NCBI RefSeq assembly: GCF_036226465.1
Contig: NZ_CP108476.1
Span: 5,456,001 to 5,520,000, forward strand
Length of the DNA stretch: 64,000 bases
Reading direction: 5' to 3'
Origin: Kitasatospora sp. NBC_01250
GTDB lineage: Bacteria > Actinomycetota > Actinomycetes > Streptomycetales > Streptomycetaceae
Every line of letters begins with the position of its first letter. Within the stretch, counting starts at the first letter, position 1. Positions 40,537-48,452 of the stretch are shown piece by piece. Below the pieces are notes generated by a model. The model was not told the origin of the DNA. It did no database searches and worked only from the letters and a program-made list of their open reading frames with translations. The translations under genes and the position numbers were made by a program.

Positions 40537-42480
40537 TCAGCCGTGCCGCACCCGCAGCGGCAGCCGCTGCTCGAACCAGACCACCTTGCCGCCGCCCAGC
40601 CGCGTCGACCCCCAGGAGTCCGCGCACTTGGCGACCAGCTCCAGGCCGCGCCCGCGCTCCTCCTCCGGCCCCGCCTTGCGCCGGCGCGGCAGTTGCGGAC
40701 TGTCGTCGCCGACCTCGCAGCGCAGCACCGAGGTGCGCACCAGCCGCAGCGTCACCGGCTTCTTGGCGTGCTGCACGGCATTGGTGACCAGCTCGCTGAC
40801 CATCAGCTCGGTGCTCTCCGCCAGCTCGTCCAGCCCCCAGCGGCGCAGCGCGTGCCCGGCCAGCCGGCGGGCCCGCCCCGGGGTCTCGTGCCGCGGCTGG
40901 AGGTACCAGTAGGCGACGTCGTTGGCGGGGATCCCGTCGAAGGCCGCGGCCAGCAGCGCGATGTCGTCGCCCCGGTCGCCGGGCGGCAGGATCCGCAGCG
41001 CCTCGTGGCAGAGCTGCTCGGGCGAGTGCTGGTGCACCCCGGAGAGCCTTTCGCGCAGCCGCTCCAGGCCGCTGCCGAGCGGCCGGCGGCGGGTCTCCAC
41101 CAGCCCGTCGGTGAACAGCAGCAGCGCGGAACCCGGCGGCGCCGCCAGCTCCTGGGAGGCGAAGTCCACCCCGCCGACGCCGATCGGCGCGCCCGCCGGC
41201 AGGTCCTCGAGCAGCTCGGCCCGCCCGTCCGGGTGGATCAGGACCGGCGGCATGTGCCCGGCGTTCGCCACCACGATCCGGTTGGCGATCGGGTCGTAGA
41301 CCGCGAAGACGCAGGTGGCCAGGTGCTGCTCGCGGCCCAGCCGCTGGGCCTGCTCGTCCAGGTGGTAGAGCACCTCGTGCGGCGGCAGGTCGAGCGCGGC
41401 CAGCGTCTGCGCGCTGGTCCGCAGCTGGCCCATCACGGCCGCGGAGGTCAGCGAGTGGCCCATCACGTCGCCCACGATCAGCGCGACCCGGTTGCCCGGC
41501 AGCGGGATCGCGTCGTACCAGTCCCCGCCGACCTGCGAGCCGGCCTCGCCCGGCAGGTAGCGGTGGGCGAGCCGGACCCCGTGCGGCTGCGGCAGGTGGT
41601 CCGGGAGCATGCTGCGCTGCAGCTCGTTGGCGATCTCCGACTCCCGGGTGTAGCGCTGCGCGGTGTCCACTGCGAGGCCGGCCAAGGCGGCGAGGTGGGC
41701 GGCGGTCTGGGTGTCGGCCGGGTCGAACCGCGCGGGCTCCTTGGCGGGCCGGGCGGCATCCCGCTCCTGGTGGCGGGGGAGGGCCGGGACACCGGGCGCG
41801 TCGTGCCGGTCGTGGGCCGGGTCCGGGCGGCGGATCAGCACCAGCAGGCCGAGCACCGGGTCCTCCCGCCGCCGGCTGCGCCCGCTCTTCTCCCGCCCGC
41901 GCAGCGGCAGCGCCAGCAGCGCCGTGCCGCGGGCCAGGCCGGCCAGCGCCCGGGCGCCGTAGAGCTCGGCGAAGAGCGGGCGCAGCCGTTCGCCCTCGGT
42001 GGTGCCCAGCACCATCGGGCCGGCGGGCAGAGCCTCGCGCAGCGCCTGCTCCAGCGCTCCGCCGGGCCGGGCGGCGACCACCCGGCGGTTCAGGCCCAGC
42101 CGGGTGCCCTCCGCCCGGTGCAGCCGCAGCTCGGGTGGCGGCGCGCCGCGGTCGCGGTCCCGGGCGCCGGGCCGGTCGGGCTCGCGCAGGTGGACCAGCG
42201 CGGCGTCCGCCAGCGCCGGGACGAGCACCTTGGCCAGGCTGCGCACCGTCACCGCCGGATCCAGGCTGGTGTTGATCAACCGGGTCGCGTCGTTGAGGTA
42301 GCCCAGGCGCTCGGTGACGGCCTGTCGCACCCGCAGGTTCAGCGGCGTCCCGTTGCCCGCCGGCACGCCCGGCACGCCCGGCACGCCCGGCACGCCCGTG
42401 ACGGCCGGGGCGGGCGGCGGCCGGCGCTGGGCCGGAACGGCGGGCGGCTGGCCGGCCTGGGGAGGGGGAAGGTCGCGCAC
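40537..42480 (-). CDS. SpoIIE/RsbU-type protein phosphatase with GAF and HATPase domains
   Basis: The product is 647 aa. After a Pro/Val/Gly-rich N-terminus lie a GAF-like region (about 60-250), a PP2C-type SpoIIE phosphatase (SQVGGDWYDAIPL, LIVGDVMGHSLTSAAVMGQL, NAGHMPPVL, LLFTDGLVETRRRPL, GDDIALLAAAF) and a C-terminal HATPase (LMVSELVTNAVQHAKKP, RGRGLELVAKCADSWG). Metal-binding Asp residues are present. Such fusions dephosphorylate anti-sigma antagonists and phosphorylate or bind partners in stress sigma-factor cascades. The start at GTG 42480 has no strong ribosome-binding site. Confidence 0.93.
   Translation of the reverse strand: MRDLPPPQAGQPPAVPAQRRPPPAPAVTGVPGVPGVPGVPAGNGTPLNLRVRQAVTERLGYLNDATRLINTSLDPAVTVRSLAKVLVPALADAALVHLREPDRPGARDRDRGAPPPELRLHRAEGTRLGLNRRVVAARPGGALEQALREALPAGPMVLGTTEGERLRPLFAELYGARALAGLARGTALLALPLRGREKSGRSRRREDPVLGLLVLIRRPDPAHDRHDAPGVPALPRHQERDAARPAKEPARFDPADTQTAAHLAALAGLAVDTAQRYTRESEIANELQRSMLPDHLPQPHGVRLAHRYLPGEAGSQVGGDWYDAIPLPGNRVALIVGDVMGHSLTSAAVMGQLRTSAQTLAALDLPPHEVLYHLDEQAQRLGREQHLATCVFAVYDPIANRIVVANAGHMPPVLIHPDGRAELLEDLPAGAPIGVGGVDFASQELAAPPGSALLLFTDGLVETRRRPLGSGLERLRERLSGVHQHSPEQLCHEALRILPPGDRGDDIALLAAAFDGIPANDVAYWYLQPRHETPGRARRLAGHALRRWGLDELAESTELMVSELVTNAVQHAKKPVTLRLVRTSVLRCEVGDDSPQLPRRRKAGPEEERGRGLELVAKCADSWGSTRLGGGKVVWFEQRLPLRVRHG
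42364..42398 (-). repeat. 9-bp in-frame repeat encoding Val-Pro-Gly
   Basis: Copies of CACGCCCGG (plus-strand reading) encode GVPGVPGVPGVP near the N-terminus of the SpoIIE phosphatase. It is elastin-like and prone to slippage without frameshift. Confidence 0.8.
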
Positions 42481-42547
42481 GGCTGCCCGTTCTAACTGGT
42501 CGGAGCTGGCTTGGGGGGATGGACGAGGTGCGGGTGGGACGGGGAGC

Positions 42548-43291
42548 TCAGGTGGTGCGGCGACAGTGCAGGAAGAGCTGCTCCTCCGGTGGCAGCGCGG
42601 AGCAGGCCGGCGCGTACGGCCGGCCGTTCGTCGCTTCCACGGTGAAGCCGGTCCGGCGCAGCGTCTCGGTCAGCTCCTCGCGCAGGAACCCGCTCATCCG
42701 GATCTCCTGGCCGAGGAACCGCATCGGGTAGTCGTCCAGGTCGGCCTCGACCATGCCCAGCACCAGCAGACCGCCGGGGCGCAGCAGTGTCCGGATCCGT
42801 TTCAGCGCCGGCCGGATCTCCCGCTGGGGCAGCAGGATCAGGGAGAAGAAGGCGGTGGCGGCGCCGAAGCTGCCGGCCCCGGCGGGACCGAGCCGGGGCA
42901 GCCCCCAGGCGGTCTCGGCGCGGGGGGTGGCGAGGTCGAAGAGGTCCATCCGGTGATAGGCCGCGGCGCCGGGCAGCTCCTGCCGGGCCAGGCTCAGCAT
43001 GCCGTCCGAGAGGTCGATCGCGGTGATCGCGAGACCGCCTTCGGAGAGCTGGCGGATGGTCGGGTCACCGGTGCCGCAGCCGATGTCCAGCACCGGGGCG
43101 CCCGGCTCCAGTTCGGCCAGCAGCCGGCGGCCGGCGGCGAGCTGGCCGGCCTTGGCGGGGAAGGCCTCGCTGTAGCGGGGGCCGATCGCGTCGAAGGCCA
43201 CCGCCTGCAGCGCTCGCTCGGTGCTGCGGCAGGTCGGGGCAGGCCCGGCGGTCCCACCCCGGGCGGGGTCCGATATCTGTCCCGTCGTCAC
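42548..43291 (-). CDS. Class I SAM-dependent methyltransferase
   Basis: The 247-aa methyltransferase has motif I VLDIGCGTGDPTIRQLSEG, ITAIDLSDGMLSLARQELPG, AYHRMDLFDLATPRA and LLRPGGLLVLGMVEADLDDYP. The Phe/Leu-rich middle replaces the usual active site, so the acceptor is unknown. GTG 43291 is taken as start, with AAGGTG ten bases upstream. It lies 67 bp upstream of the phosphatase gene on the same strand and may be co-transcribed. Confidence 0.82.
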   Translation of the reverse strand: MTTGQISDPARGGTAGPAPTCRSTERALQAVAFDAIGPRYSEAFPAKAGQLAAGRRLLAELEPGAPVLDIGCGTGDPTIRQLSEGGLAITAIDLSDGMLSLARQELPGAAAYHRMDLFDLATPRAETAWGLPRLGPAGAGSFGAATAFFSLILLPQREIRPALKRIRTLLRPGGLLVLGMVEADLDDYPMRFLGQEIRMSGFLREELTETLRRTGFTVEATNGRPYAPACSALPPEEQLFLHCRRTT

Positions 43292-43821
43292 GATTGAGAG
43301 GCACCTTTCCCACCTGGCCACCGACCGTGGTGCGCCGCACCGGCCGTGGTCCCGCTCTGCGCCGCCTGTCGAGCCCTCGTCAGCTCCGTCCGCATCCGTC
43401 CGGCATGGTCGTCGTGGTCCGTCGTGGTCCGCGGTGGGCACTGCCCACCGCATGTGCCACCTGGCCTTTGAGAATATGCGTGATCACCGTGCTTTGGAGT
43501 CCGTTTCCGGCCAACTCGTGGTAAGCGGCAGCGATCCGCCTGGTAGATGGAAGCATGACGGGGTGGACAGGGGTGGTGCGCTCCGGTGGCGCACGCCCGC
43601 ACTGGCGCGAAATCCAGGTGCGGACCGCCCGAACTGGGCTGATGAGCTGACAGTATGCCTGTACCTGCGCGACTTGCCGTCGTTTATTGAACGTCAATCG
43701 CCGACTGTCAGAGTCTTCTCAGCGCCGGGGAAGCGCAGCAGGGTGATCCCGCAGCCGGGGGGCTGCGGGGCCACCTTGTCCGGGGGGCCGCGCTTTCCAA
43801 ATCGGGGGAACCATCGGAGTC
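43292..43821. other. 530-bp gap without convincing gene, upstream of methyltransferase
   Basis: No frame here has a supported start and conserved product. AT-richer parts around 43440-43560 and 43660-43720 are promoter-like; ATTGA-ACG-TCAAT at 43686-43698 is a short dyad. An afsR terminator lies at 43748-43769. A rapidly evolving small gene cannot be excluded. Confidence 0.5.
43748..43769 (-). terminator. Terminator after the AfsR-type gene
   Basis: CCCGCAGCC and GGCTGCGGG form a perfect 9-bp stem with a 4-nt G loop, 53 bp beyond the minus-strand stop at 43822. Confidence 0.7.
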
Positions 43822-46800
43822 TCAACGGGGGAGCGGGGCGCGGGGGCCCTGCTGGGGGGGAACTCCGGTGTTCACGGCGCTGTCGGGGGAGGAGGGCTCG
43901 GTGTGCTGCTGTTCGTCGATGAGGCTCCTGACGACCTGAGCCTCTGGCACACCGAGCCGGGAGAAGATCTCGTGAGCCTCGGTGAGGCACGCACGGCCGC
44001 GCTCGGGGGAGCCCAGCCGTACCAGTGCCTCACCGAGGGCAGCGGAGGCCAGCCCTTCGCAGTAGGCGGCCGAGTCCAGCTCCTGAGCGATCTTCAGACC
44101 CTCCTCGGCCGCGGCTGCGGCCTCAGCCACCCGCTCGTCCGCCAGTAGGCAGCCGGCCAGCCGGGCCAGCGCGAGACCTTCGCGCAGCCGCTGCTGCTGG
44201 CGCTGGTAGAGCAGGTACGCCTCGCTCAGATGGCCGGCCGCCTCGGCGGCCGAACCGGTGGCGCGCAGGACCACACCGAGCTGGTAGAGCGTGTCGGCCA
44301 GCGCGCCCGCGTTGCCCGAGCCACGTGCGGCGGCCACGGCGGACTGCGCGGAGGAGACGGCCTCCTCGTCCTGGCCGAGCATCAGGTGGGCGCGGGCGAT
44401 GTTGCTCTCGATCCGGGCCGCGCTGGCCATCGCCGCGAGCATCGTGCTGAGGTCGCGCGCCTGCTGGAAGAAGTGCAGCGCTTCCGCCGGGCGGCTGGTG
44501 GCGGCGAGCACGGTGCCGAGCAGGCTGCTGGCAGCCGACCGCAGGCCGGGGGACGGCAGGCTGAGCAGGGCCAGGCACTCCCGCAGGGAGCGCTCGGCCT
44601 CGGGGTACTCGCCCGTCAGGTAGGCGAAGAAGGCGAGCGCGTAGCGGACCCGGGCCAGAGCCTCGTCCGAGCCGAGTTCGGTGGCGGCCATGGCGGCCAC
44701 CGTCAGGGTGCGGCAGATCCGCTGGGCGTGGTTCTGCTCCTCGGCCAGGGTGTTCAGGGTCAGCAGCAGGTCTATCGCCAGCGGGAGCAACTCCGCGGAG
44801 CCGGCGACGGACTCCTCGATCGCGCCCAGGATGAGCGGCAGCTCCGAACGCAGCCAGCCGCGCGCCGCGTCCGCGCTGTCGAACTGCTCACCGGGATGGG
44901 TCAGCTCCTTCAGGGGCTCGATCAGGTCGTCGTCGGGCTCCAGGAGCGGTGCCGCGTTGCGCACGGTGGAGACCAGCAGCGCGAGCAGGCGCAGCAGCGC
45001 GGCCTGGGTGTCCGCCAGGTCCGCGGCCTTCTCCCGCTGCTTCTGCGCGAAGAGCCGCAGCAGGTCGTGGTAGCGGTAGCGGCCCGGGGTGAAGCACTCC
45101 AGCATGTTGGCCTCGACCAGCGCCTCCGCGATGTCCTCGGCCTCGTCCTCGGAGGTGCCGAGCAACGCGGCCACCGCCGACAGCGGCAGGTCCGGGCAGT
45201 CGATCAGGGCGAGCAGGCGGAAGGCCCGCGCCTCGGCGGGCTTGAGCTGGCCGTAGCCGAGCCCGAGGGTGGTCTCCACCGCCAGGTTCCCCAGCTGCAG
45301 CTCGTCCAGCCGCCGTCGCTGATCAGCTAACCGCCGGGCCAGGTCGGTGACGGTCCAGCGCGGCCGGCTCGCCAGCCGGGCCGCCGCGATCCGCACCGCC
45401 AGCGGCAGGAAGCCGCAGGAGGTCACCACCGCGAGCGCGGCCTCGGGCTCGGACTCGACCCGGTGCCGCCCGGCGATCGCGGCGAACAGCTCCAGCGCCT
45501 CGGCCGGGCTCAGCTCCTCCACGTCGAAGAGATGGGCGCCGGGGATCCCGGCCAGCCGCGAGCGGCTGGTGGCGAGCACGGCACAGCCGGCCACGCCGGG
45601 GATCAGCGGGGTCACCTGCTGCACGTCACGGGCGTTGTCGAGCATGATCAGCATCCGCCGGTCGGCCAGCATCGAGCGGTACATCGCCACCCGCTGCTCG
45701 AACGACTCGGGTGCCTCGGTGATGCCGAGCGCGAAGAGGAAGTCGCCCAGCACGACGGTCGGGTCGGCCGGTGTGGCGCTGACCCCGCGCAGGTCGACGT
45801 AGAGCTGTCCGTCCGGGAACTCGGACCGCACGCTGTGTGCGACGTGCACCGCCAGTGTGGTCTTGCCGACCCCGCCGATGCCGGCCAGCGAGGTCACCAC
45901 GACCGCCTGGCCGGAGGCCCCGCGCAGCAGCTGGCGCAGCTCGCCGACCAGCTCGCCGCGCCCGCTGAAGTCGGAGACGTCGGCGGGGAGCTGCGCGGGC
46001 GGTGCGAGCGGCACGGGCTCGGCCGCTGGAATCCGCAATTCCGGTGCGGAATTCATCAATGTCGGGTCGGCGGAGAGGATCCGCGCGTGCATGGCCGCGA
46101 GGGCGGTGCCGGGTTCGACACCGAGCTCGTCGATCAAGAGCTTTCGCGTGGTCGCGTACACGCTCAGCGCCTCGGCCTGTCGGCCGCACCGATAAAGCGC
46201 GAGCATCAGCAGCTCGCGCAGTCGTTCGCGCAGCGGGTGCTCGGACGACAAGTGGCCCAATTCGGCGACGATGTCGGCGTGCAGATCGATTTCGAGCGCG
46301 ATGGTGCAGCGCTCCTCGCGCGCCGCCACCTGATGCTCCACCAGGCGCTGGCGCTGGGAGTCCGCGTACGGACCGGGAATCCCGCTCAGCGGCTGCCCGC
46401 TCCAGAGGTCGAGCGCCGACGTCATCAGCTGGTGCGCCGCCTCCGACTGGCCCGCCTGCCGGGCGGTCGCCGCCTCGGCACAGCGGGCGTCGAAGACCGC
46501 GAGGTCGAGTGATTCGTCCGGAATCCTCAGCGCATATCCGTCACGGACGGAAATCAGCAGTTCTGCGGGCTTCCGCACCTCTCGCCCTGGTTCGATCACG
46601 GAACGCAGCCGGGAGATATAGGTGCGCAGCGCCGCGACCGCCTGCGGCGGCGGCCGGTCGCCCCAGAGGCCGTCCACCAACTCCTGGGTGGTCACCGGCC
46701 GTCCGCGGTGCAGCAGCAGGGCGGTCAGAACGGCCTGCTGCTGTGGCGATCCCAGCGCGAGGGGCTGCTCGTCGCGCCAGGCCTGGACGGGTCCGAGCAC

Positions 46801-46845
46801 CTGGAAGCGCAGCACGGCATTGTGCGGCGTTGCCTGAAGCTCCAT
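43822..46845 (-). CDS. AfsR/SARP-family transcriptional regulator with NB-ARC and TPR domains
   Basis: The product is 1007 aa. An OmpR-like winged helix (LALGSPQQQAVLTALLLHRG, VAALRTYISRLRSVIE) is followed by the BTAD domain (LDLAVFDARCAEAA ... GVEPGTALAAMHARIL). An NB-ARC ATPase comes next, with the P-loop SLAGIGGVGKTTLAVHV and LIMLDNARDVQQV, then C-terminal TPR-like helices with LLGTVLAATSRPAEAL. This is full-length AfsR architecture; such proteins globally activate secondary metabolism. The start at 46845 follows GGGGGA. It is divergent from a small peptide gene with an operator-like dyad between them. Whether it is the AfsR orthologue or a paralogue is undecided. Confidence 0.93.
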   Translation of the reverse strand: MELQATPHNAVLRFQVLGPVQAWRDEQPLALGSPQQQAVLTALLLHRGRPVTTQELVDGLWGDRPPPQAVAALRTYISRLRSVIEPGREVRKPAELLISVRDGYALRIPDESLDLAVFDARCAEAATARQAGQSEAAHQLMTSALDLWSGQPLSGIPGPYADSQRQRLVEHQVAAREERCTIALEIDLHADIVAELGHLSSEHPLRERLRELLMLALYRCGRQAEALSVYATTRKLLIDELGVEPGTALAAMHARILSADPTLMNSAPELRIPAAEPVPLAPPAQLPADVSDFSGRGELVGELRQLLRGASGQAVVVTSLAGIGGVGKTTLAVHVAHSVRSEFPDGQLYVDLRGVSATPADPTVVLGDFLFALGITEAPESFEQRVAMYRSMLADRRMLIMLDNARDVQQVTPLIPGVAGCAVLATSRSRLAGIPGAHLFDVEELSPAEALELFAAIAGRHRVESEPEAALAVVTSCGFLPLAVRIAAARLASRPRWTVTDLARRLADQRRRLDELQLGNLAVETTLGLGYGQLKPAEARAFRLLALIDCPDLPLSAVAALLGTSEDEAEDIAEALVEANMLECFTPGRYRYHDLLRLFAQKQREKAADLADTQAALLRLLALLVSTVRNAAPLLEPDDDLIEPLKELTHPGEQFDSADAARGWLRSELPLILGAIEESVAGSAELLPLAIDLLLTLNTLAEEQNHAQRICRTLTVAAMAATELGSDEALARVRYALAFFAYLTGEYPEAERSLRECLALLSLPSPGLRSAASSLLGTVLAATSRPAEALHFFQQARDLSTMLAAMASAARIESNIARAHLMLGQDEEAVSSAQSAVAAARGSGNAGALADTLYQLGVVLRATGSAAEAAGHLSEAYLLYQRQQQRLREGLALARLAGCLLADERVAEAAAAAEEGLKIAQELDSAAYCEGLASAALGEALVRLGSPERGRACLTEAHEIFSRLGVPEAQVVRSLIDEQQHTEPSSPDSAVNTGVPPQQGPRAPLPR

Positions 46846-46867
46846 GAGGGTCCCCCGATGGCCTGTT

Positions 46868-46884
46868 ACTTCGAACCTCGAAGT
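46868..46884. promoter_or_regulatory. Perfect 7-bp dyad upstream of the AfsR-type gene
   Basis: ACTTCGA-ACC-TCGAAGT, 23 bp before the AfsR-type start codon, is a perfect dyad in the 210-bp divergent region. TTTATAAGACATTT and AGGATACTG further right are promoter-like for the small gene. The dyad may be an operator of a separate repressor or an autoregulation site. Confidence 0.45.
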
Positions 46885-47055
46885 CGTTGCCTCCATGCTC
46901 CGGCCGGAATGCCTGGTCAGGAAGGGCAAAACGGACGGATTGTTCAGCGGGAGGGCCGTTTATAAGACATTTAGCGGACCCTAGGATACTGTCCCCACGC
47001 CACGGACAGACCGCCCGGGGCGCTTCAGTACTGGCACCCGAGAGGTGGTTCGGCG

Positions 47056-47265
47056 ATGGCCGACAACAACACTCCGATCGCGCTCCCCGAGCAGACCGAC
47101 GAGGCGGACAGCGTCCTGACGAGCGCTGTCCAGGCGACGGAGCAGGCTGGCGACCAGCATGTTGAGCCCAGCAACGTCGCTGCGACGCCGGCGCCCGCGG
47201 CGCCCGCACAGGCGAGCGGCAACGGCACCGTCGGGCCTCTTGGTTCGATCGTCGCCTCACAGTGA
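47056..47265 (+). CDS. Small acidic peptide gene divergent from the AfsR-type regulator
   Basis: The 69-aa product has no recognised family: an acidic N-half (LPEQTDEADSVLTSA, QATEQAGDQHVEPSN), a Pro/Ala stretch (AATPAPAAPAQA) and a Gly/Ser/Val tail (GNGTVGPLGSIVASQ). A good GAGAGGTGG lies nine bases before ATG 47056 and promoter-like sequence is upstream, so it is probably expressed. In S. coelicolor, afsR neighbours the small afsS, but the TxxDNHMPxPPA repeats of AfsS are absent. A RiPP precursor is not supported, since it has no Cys. Function is unknown. Confidence 0.55.
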   Translation: MADNNTPIALPEQTDEADSVLTSAVQATEQAGDQHVEPSNVAATPAPAAPAQASGNGTVGPLGSIVASQ

Positions 47266-47302
47266 CCGGCGTCGGACGCATCTGAGTTTGGCTTGATTGC
47301 AT

Positions 47303-47329
47303 CGCGTAGTTGGCCACCGTAGCTACGCG
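47303..47329 (+). terminator. Hairpin after the small peptide gene
   Basis: CGCGTAG pairs with CTACGCG (7 bp) around a 13-nt loop, 37 bp after the stop, directly followed by a stronger terminator. Confidence 0.5.
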
Positions 47330-47330
47330 C

Positions 47331-47361
47331 GCAGAGCCCCCGGAACCTCCGGGGGCTCTGC
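47331..47361. terminator. Strong bidirectional terminator
   Basis: GCAGAGCCCCCGG and CCGGGGGCTCTGC form a perfect 13-bp stem around AACCT, between the convergent small peptide gene and the secreted-protein gene. Confidence 0.9.
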
Positions 47362-47376
47362 TGCGTTCAGGGCGGG

Positions 47377-47877
47377 TCAGCGCACCAGGATCTCGAACGG
47401 CTGACTGTGGCCTGTCGGGTTCGGGTCGTCGGGGCTGGTCACCGTCACCCTCCCGCCCGTCAGCACGGTCCCGGCGGGGGTGCCCGCATAGACGTCGGCC
47501 GGGATCAGCGCCGTGGCCGACCGCCCGGGGAGCAGACCGGCCGGGAAGACGCAGGTGACGCTGTGCCCGCCCATGCCGGGCTGGCAGTCGGTCGGGAAGA
47601 ACGGCTCCGCCGCGTAGCTCCCGACGGGGAACAGGATCGTCATGGTGATCGGGCTGGCGGTGGTGTCGGGGCCGTTGTTGGCGACGAAACCGTGCACAAC
47701 GGTCTGCCCGCCGGCCGGAACCGGGTCGGGGTTCATCCGGACGACCTCGAGGCGGGAGTCCGACGGCGTCGCCGCACCGGCGACTGCCGCAGCGGTCAGC
47801 GGCGCAAGGCCGAGGGTGACCACGGCGGCGGCGGTCATCAGACGTCGCCGGGGCCGGGCGGGGGACCGAAGGAGCAT
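47377..47877 (-). CDS. Secreted protein with single DUF11/CARDB-like beta-sandwich domain
   Basis: The 166-aa product has a twin-Arg-rich basic start and signal peptide (RRRLMTAAAVVTLGLAPLTAAAVAGA). An Ig-like domain follows: RLEVVRMNPDPVPAGGQTVV, VANNGPDTTASPI, two Cys likely in a disulfide, and LLPGRSATALIPADVY. Adhesion-like or unknown extracellular role. AAGGATGG precedes ATG 47877. Confidence 0.75.
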   Translation of the reverse strand: MLLRSPARPRRRLMTAAAVVTLGLAPLTAAAVAGAATPSDSRLEVVRMNPDPVPAGGQTVVHGFVANNGPDTTASPITMTILFPVGSYAAEPFFPTDCQPGMGGHSVTCVFPAGLLPGRSATALIPADVYAGTPAGTVLTGGRVTVTSPDDPNPTGHSQPFEILVR

Positions 47878-48083
47878 GCGACACCATCCTTGTGGTTCCA
47901 GATATGTGATGAGCCTTCACATCATCTGCGGACGAACCACATTGCCGATGCCAGCGCGCGGTGCATATGCCCCGTACGGGTGAACAGGCATAAAGAGACG
48001 GGCTTTTCGCGCCCGGGGGCATCGATCCTGCGTGCGACAGTGCGGGAGTAGTCCCCAGTCCCCCACACATGAGGATGCATCAG

Positions 48084-48407
48084 ATGACCATCGCCCCCGC
48101 CAAGCTCTCCGACCCGACCGTGCGCGCCCTCGTGACCGCGATCAACGCGGGAGACCGCGCCGCCTTCCTCGCCCTGCTCACCGAGGGCGCGACGATGACC
48201 GACGACGGCTCGGACCGCGACCTCGTGGAGTGGATCGACAAGGAGATCTTCTCCAGCCGCGGCCACATGGAGGTGCAGACCGAGTCGGACGGCGGTCGGG
48301 CGCTGATCGCCAACTTCCGCAACGAGACCTGGGGCGAGATGCGCACCGCGTGGCGGTTCACCGTCGAGGACGGCAAGGTCAGCCGCTTCGAGACCGGCCA
48401 GGCATGA
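48084..48407 (+). CDS. NTF2-like / SnoaL-type small protein
   Basis: The 107-aa protein has the cone-fold pattern VRALVTAINAGDRAAFLALL, DGSDRDLVEWIDKEIF and GEMRTAWRFTVEDGKVSRFE. Enzymatic or binding role is unknown. ATG 48084 is chosen because GAGGA sits eight bases upstream; two earlier in-frame ATGs overlap that site. It is convergent with fumarase across a strong terminator. Confidence 0.8.
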   Translation: MTIAPAKLSDPTVRALVTAINAGDRAAFLALLTEGATMTDDGSDRDLVEWIDKEIFSSRGHMEVQTESDGGRALIANFRNETWGEMRTAWRFTVEDGKVSRFETGQA

Positions 48408-48409
48408 CA

Positions 48410-48440
48410 GTGCCCCGGAGCGAGGACCGCTCCGGGGCAC
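48410..48440. terminator. Perfect 13-bp hairpin between NTF2-like and fumarase genes
   Basis: GTGCCCCGGAGCG pairs perfectly with CGCTCCGGGGCAC around a 5-nt loop, serving both convergent genes. Confidence 0.9.
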
Positions 48441-48452
48441 AGCGCCCGAGAG

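Noticed and set aside
43380..43697. Small minus-strand gene in the gap after the AfsR-type gene
   Set aside because: The frame has no ribosome-binding site at a plausible start and no conserved pattern; promoter-like DNA is a better explanation.
47056..47265. AfsS homologue
   Set aside because: The peptide is next to an AfsR-type gene but has none of the TxxDNHMPxPPA repeats and is on the other side of the regulator gene.
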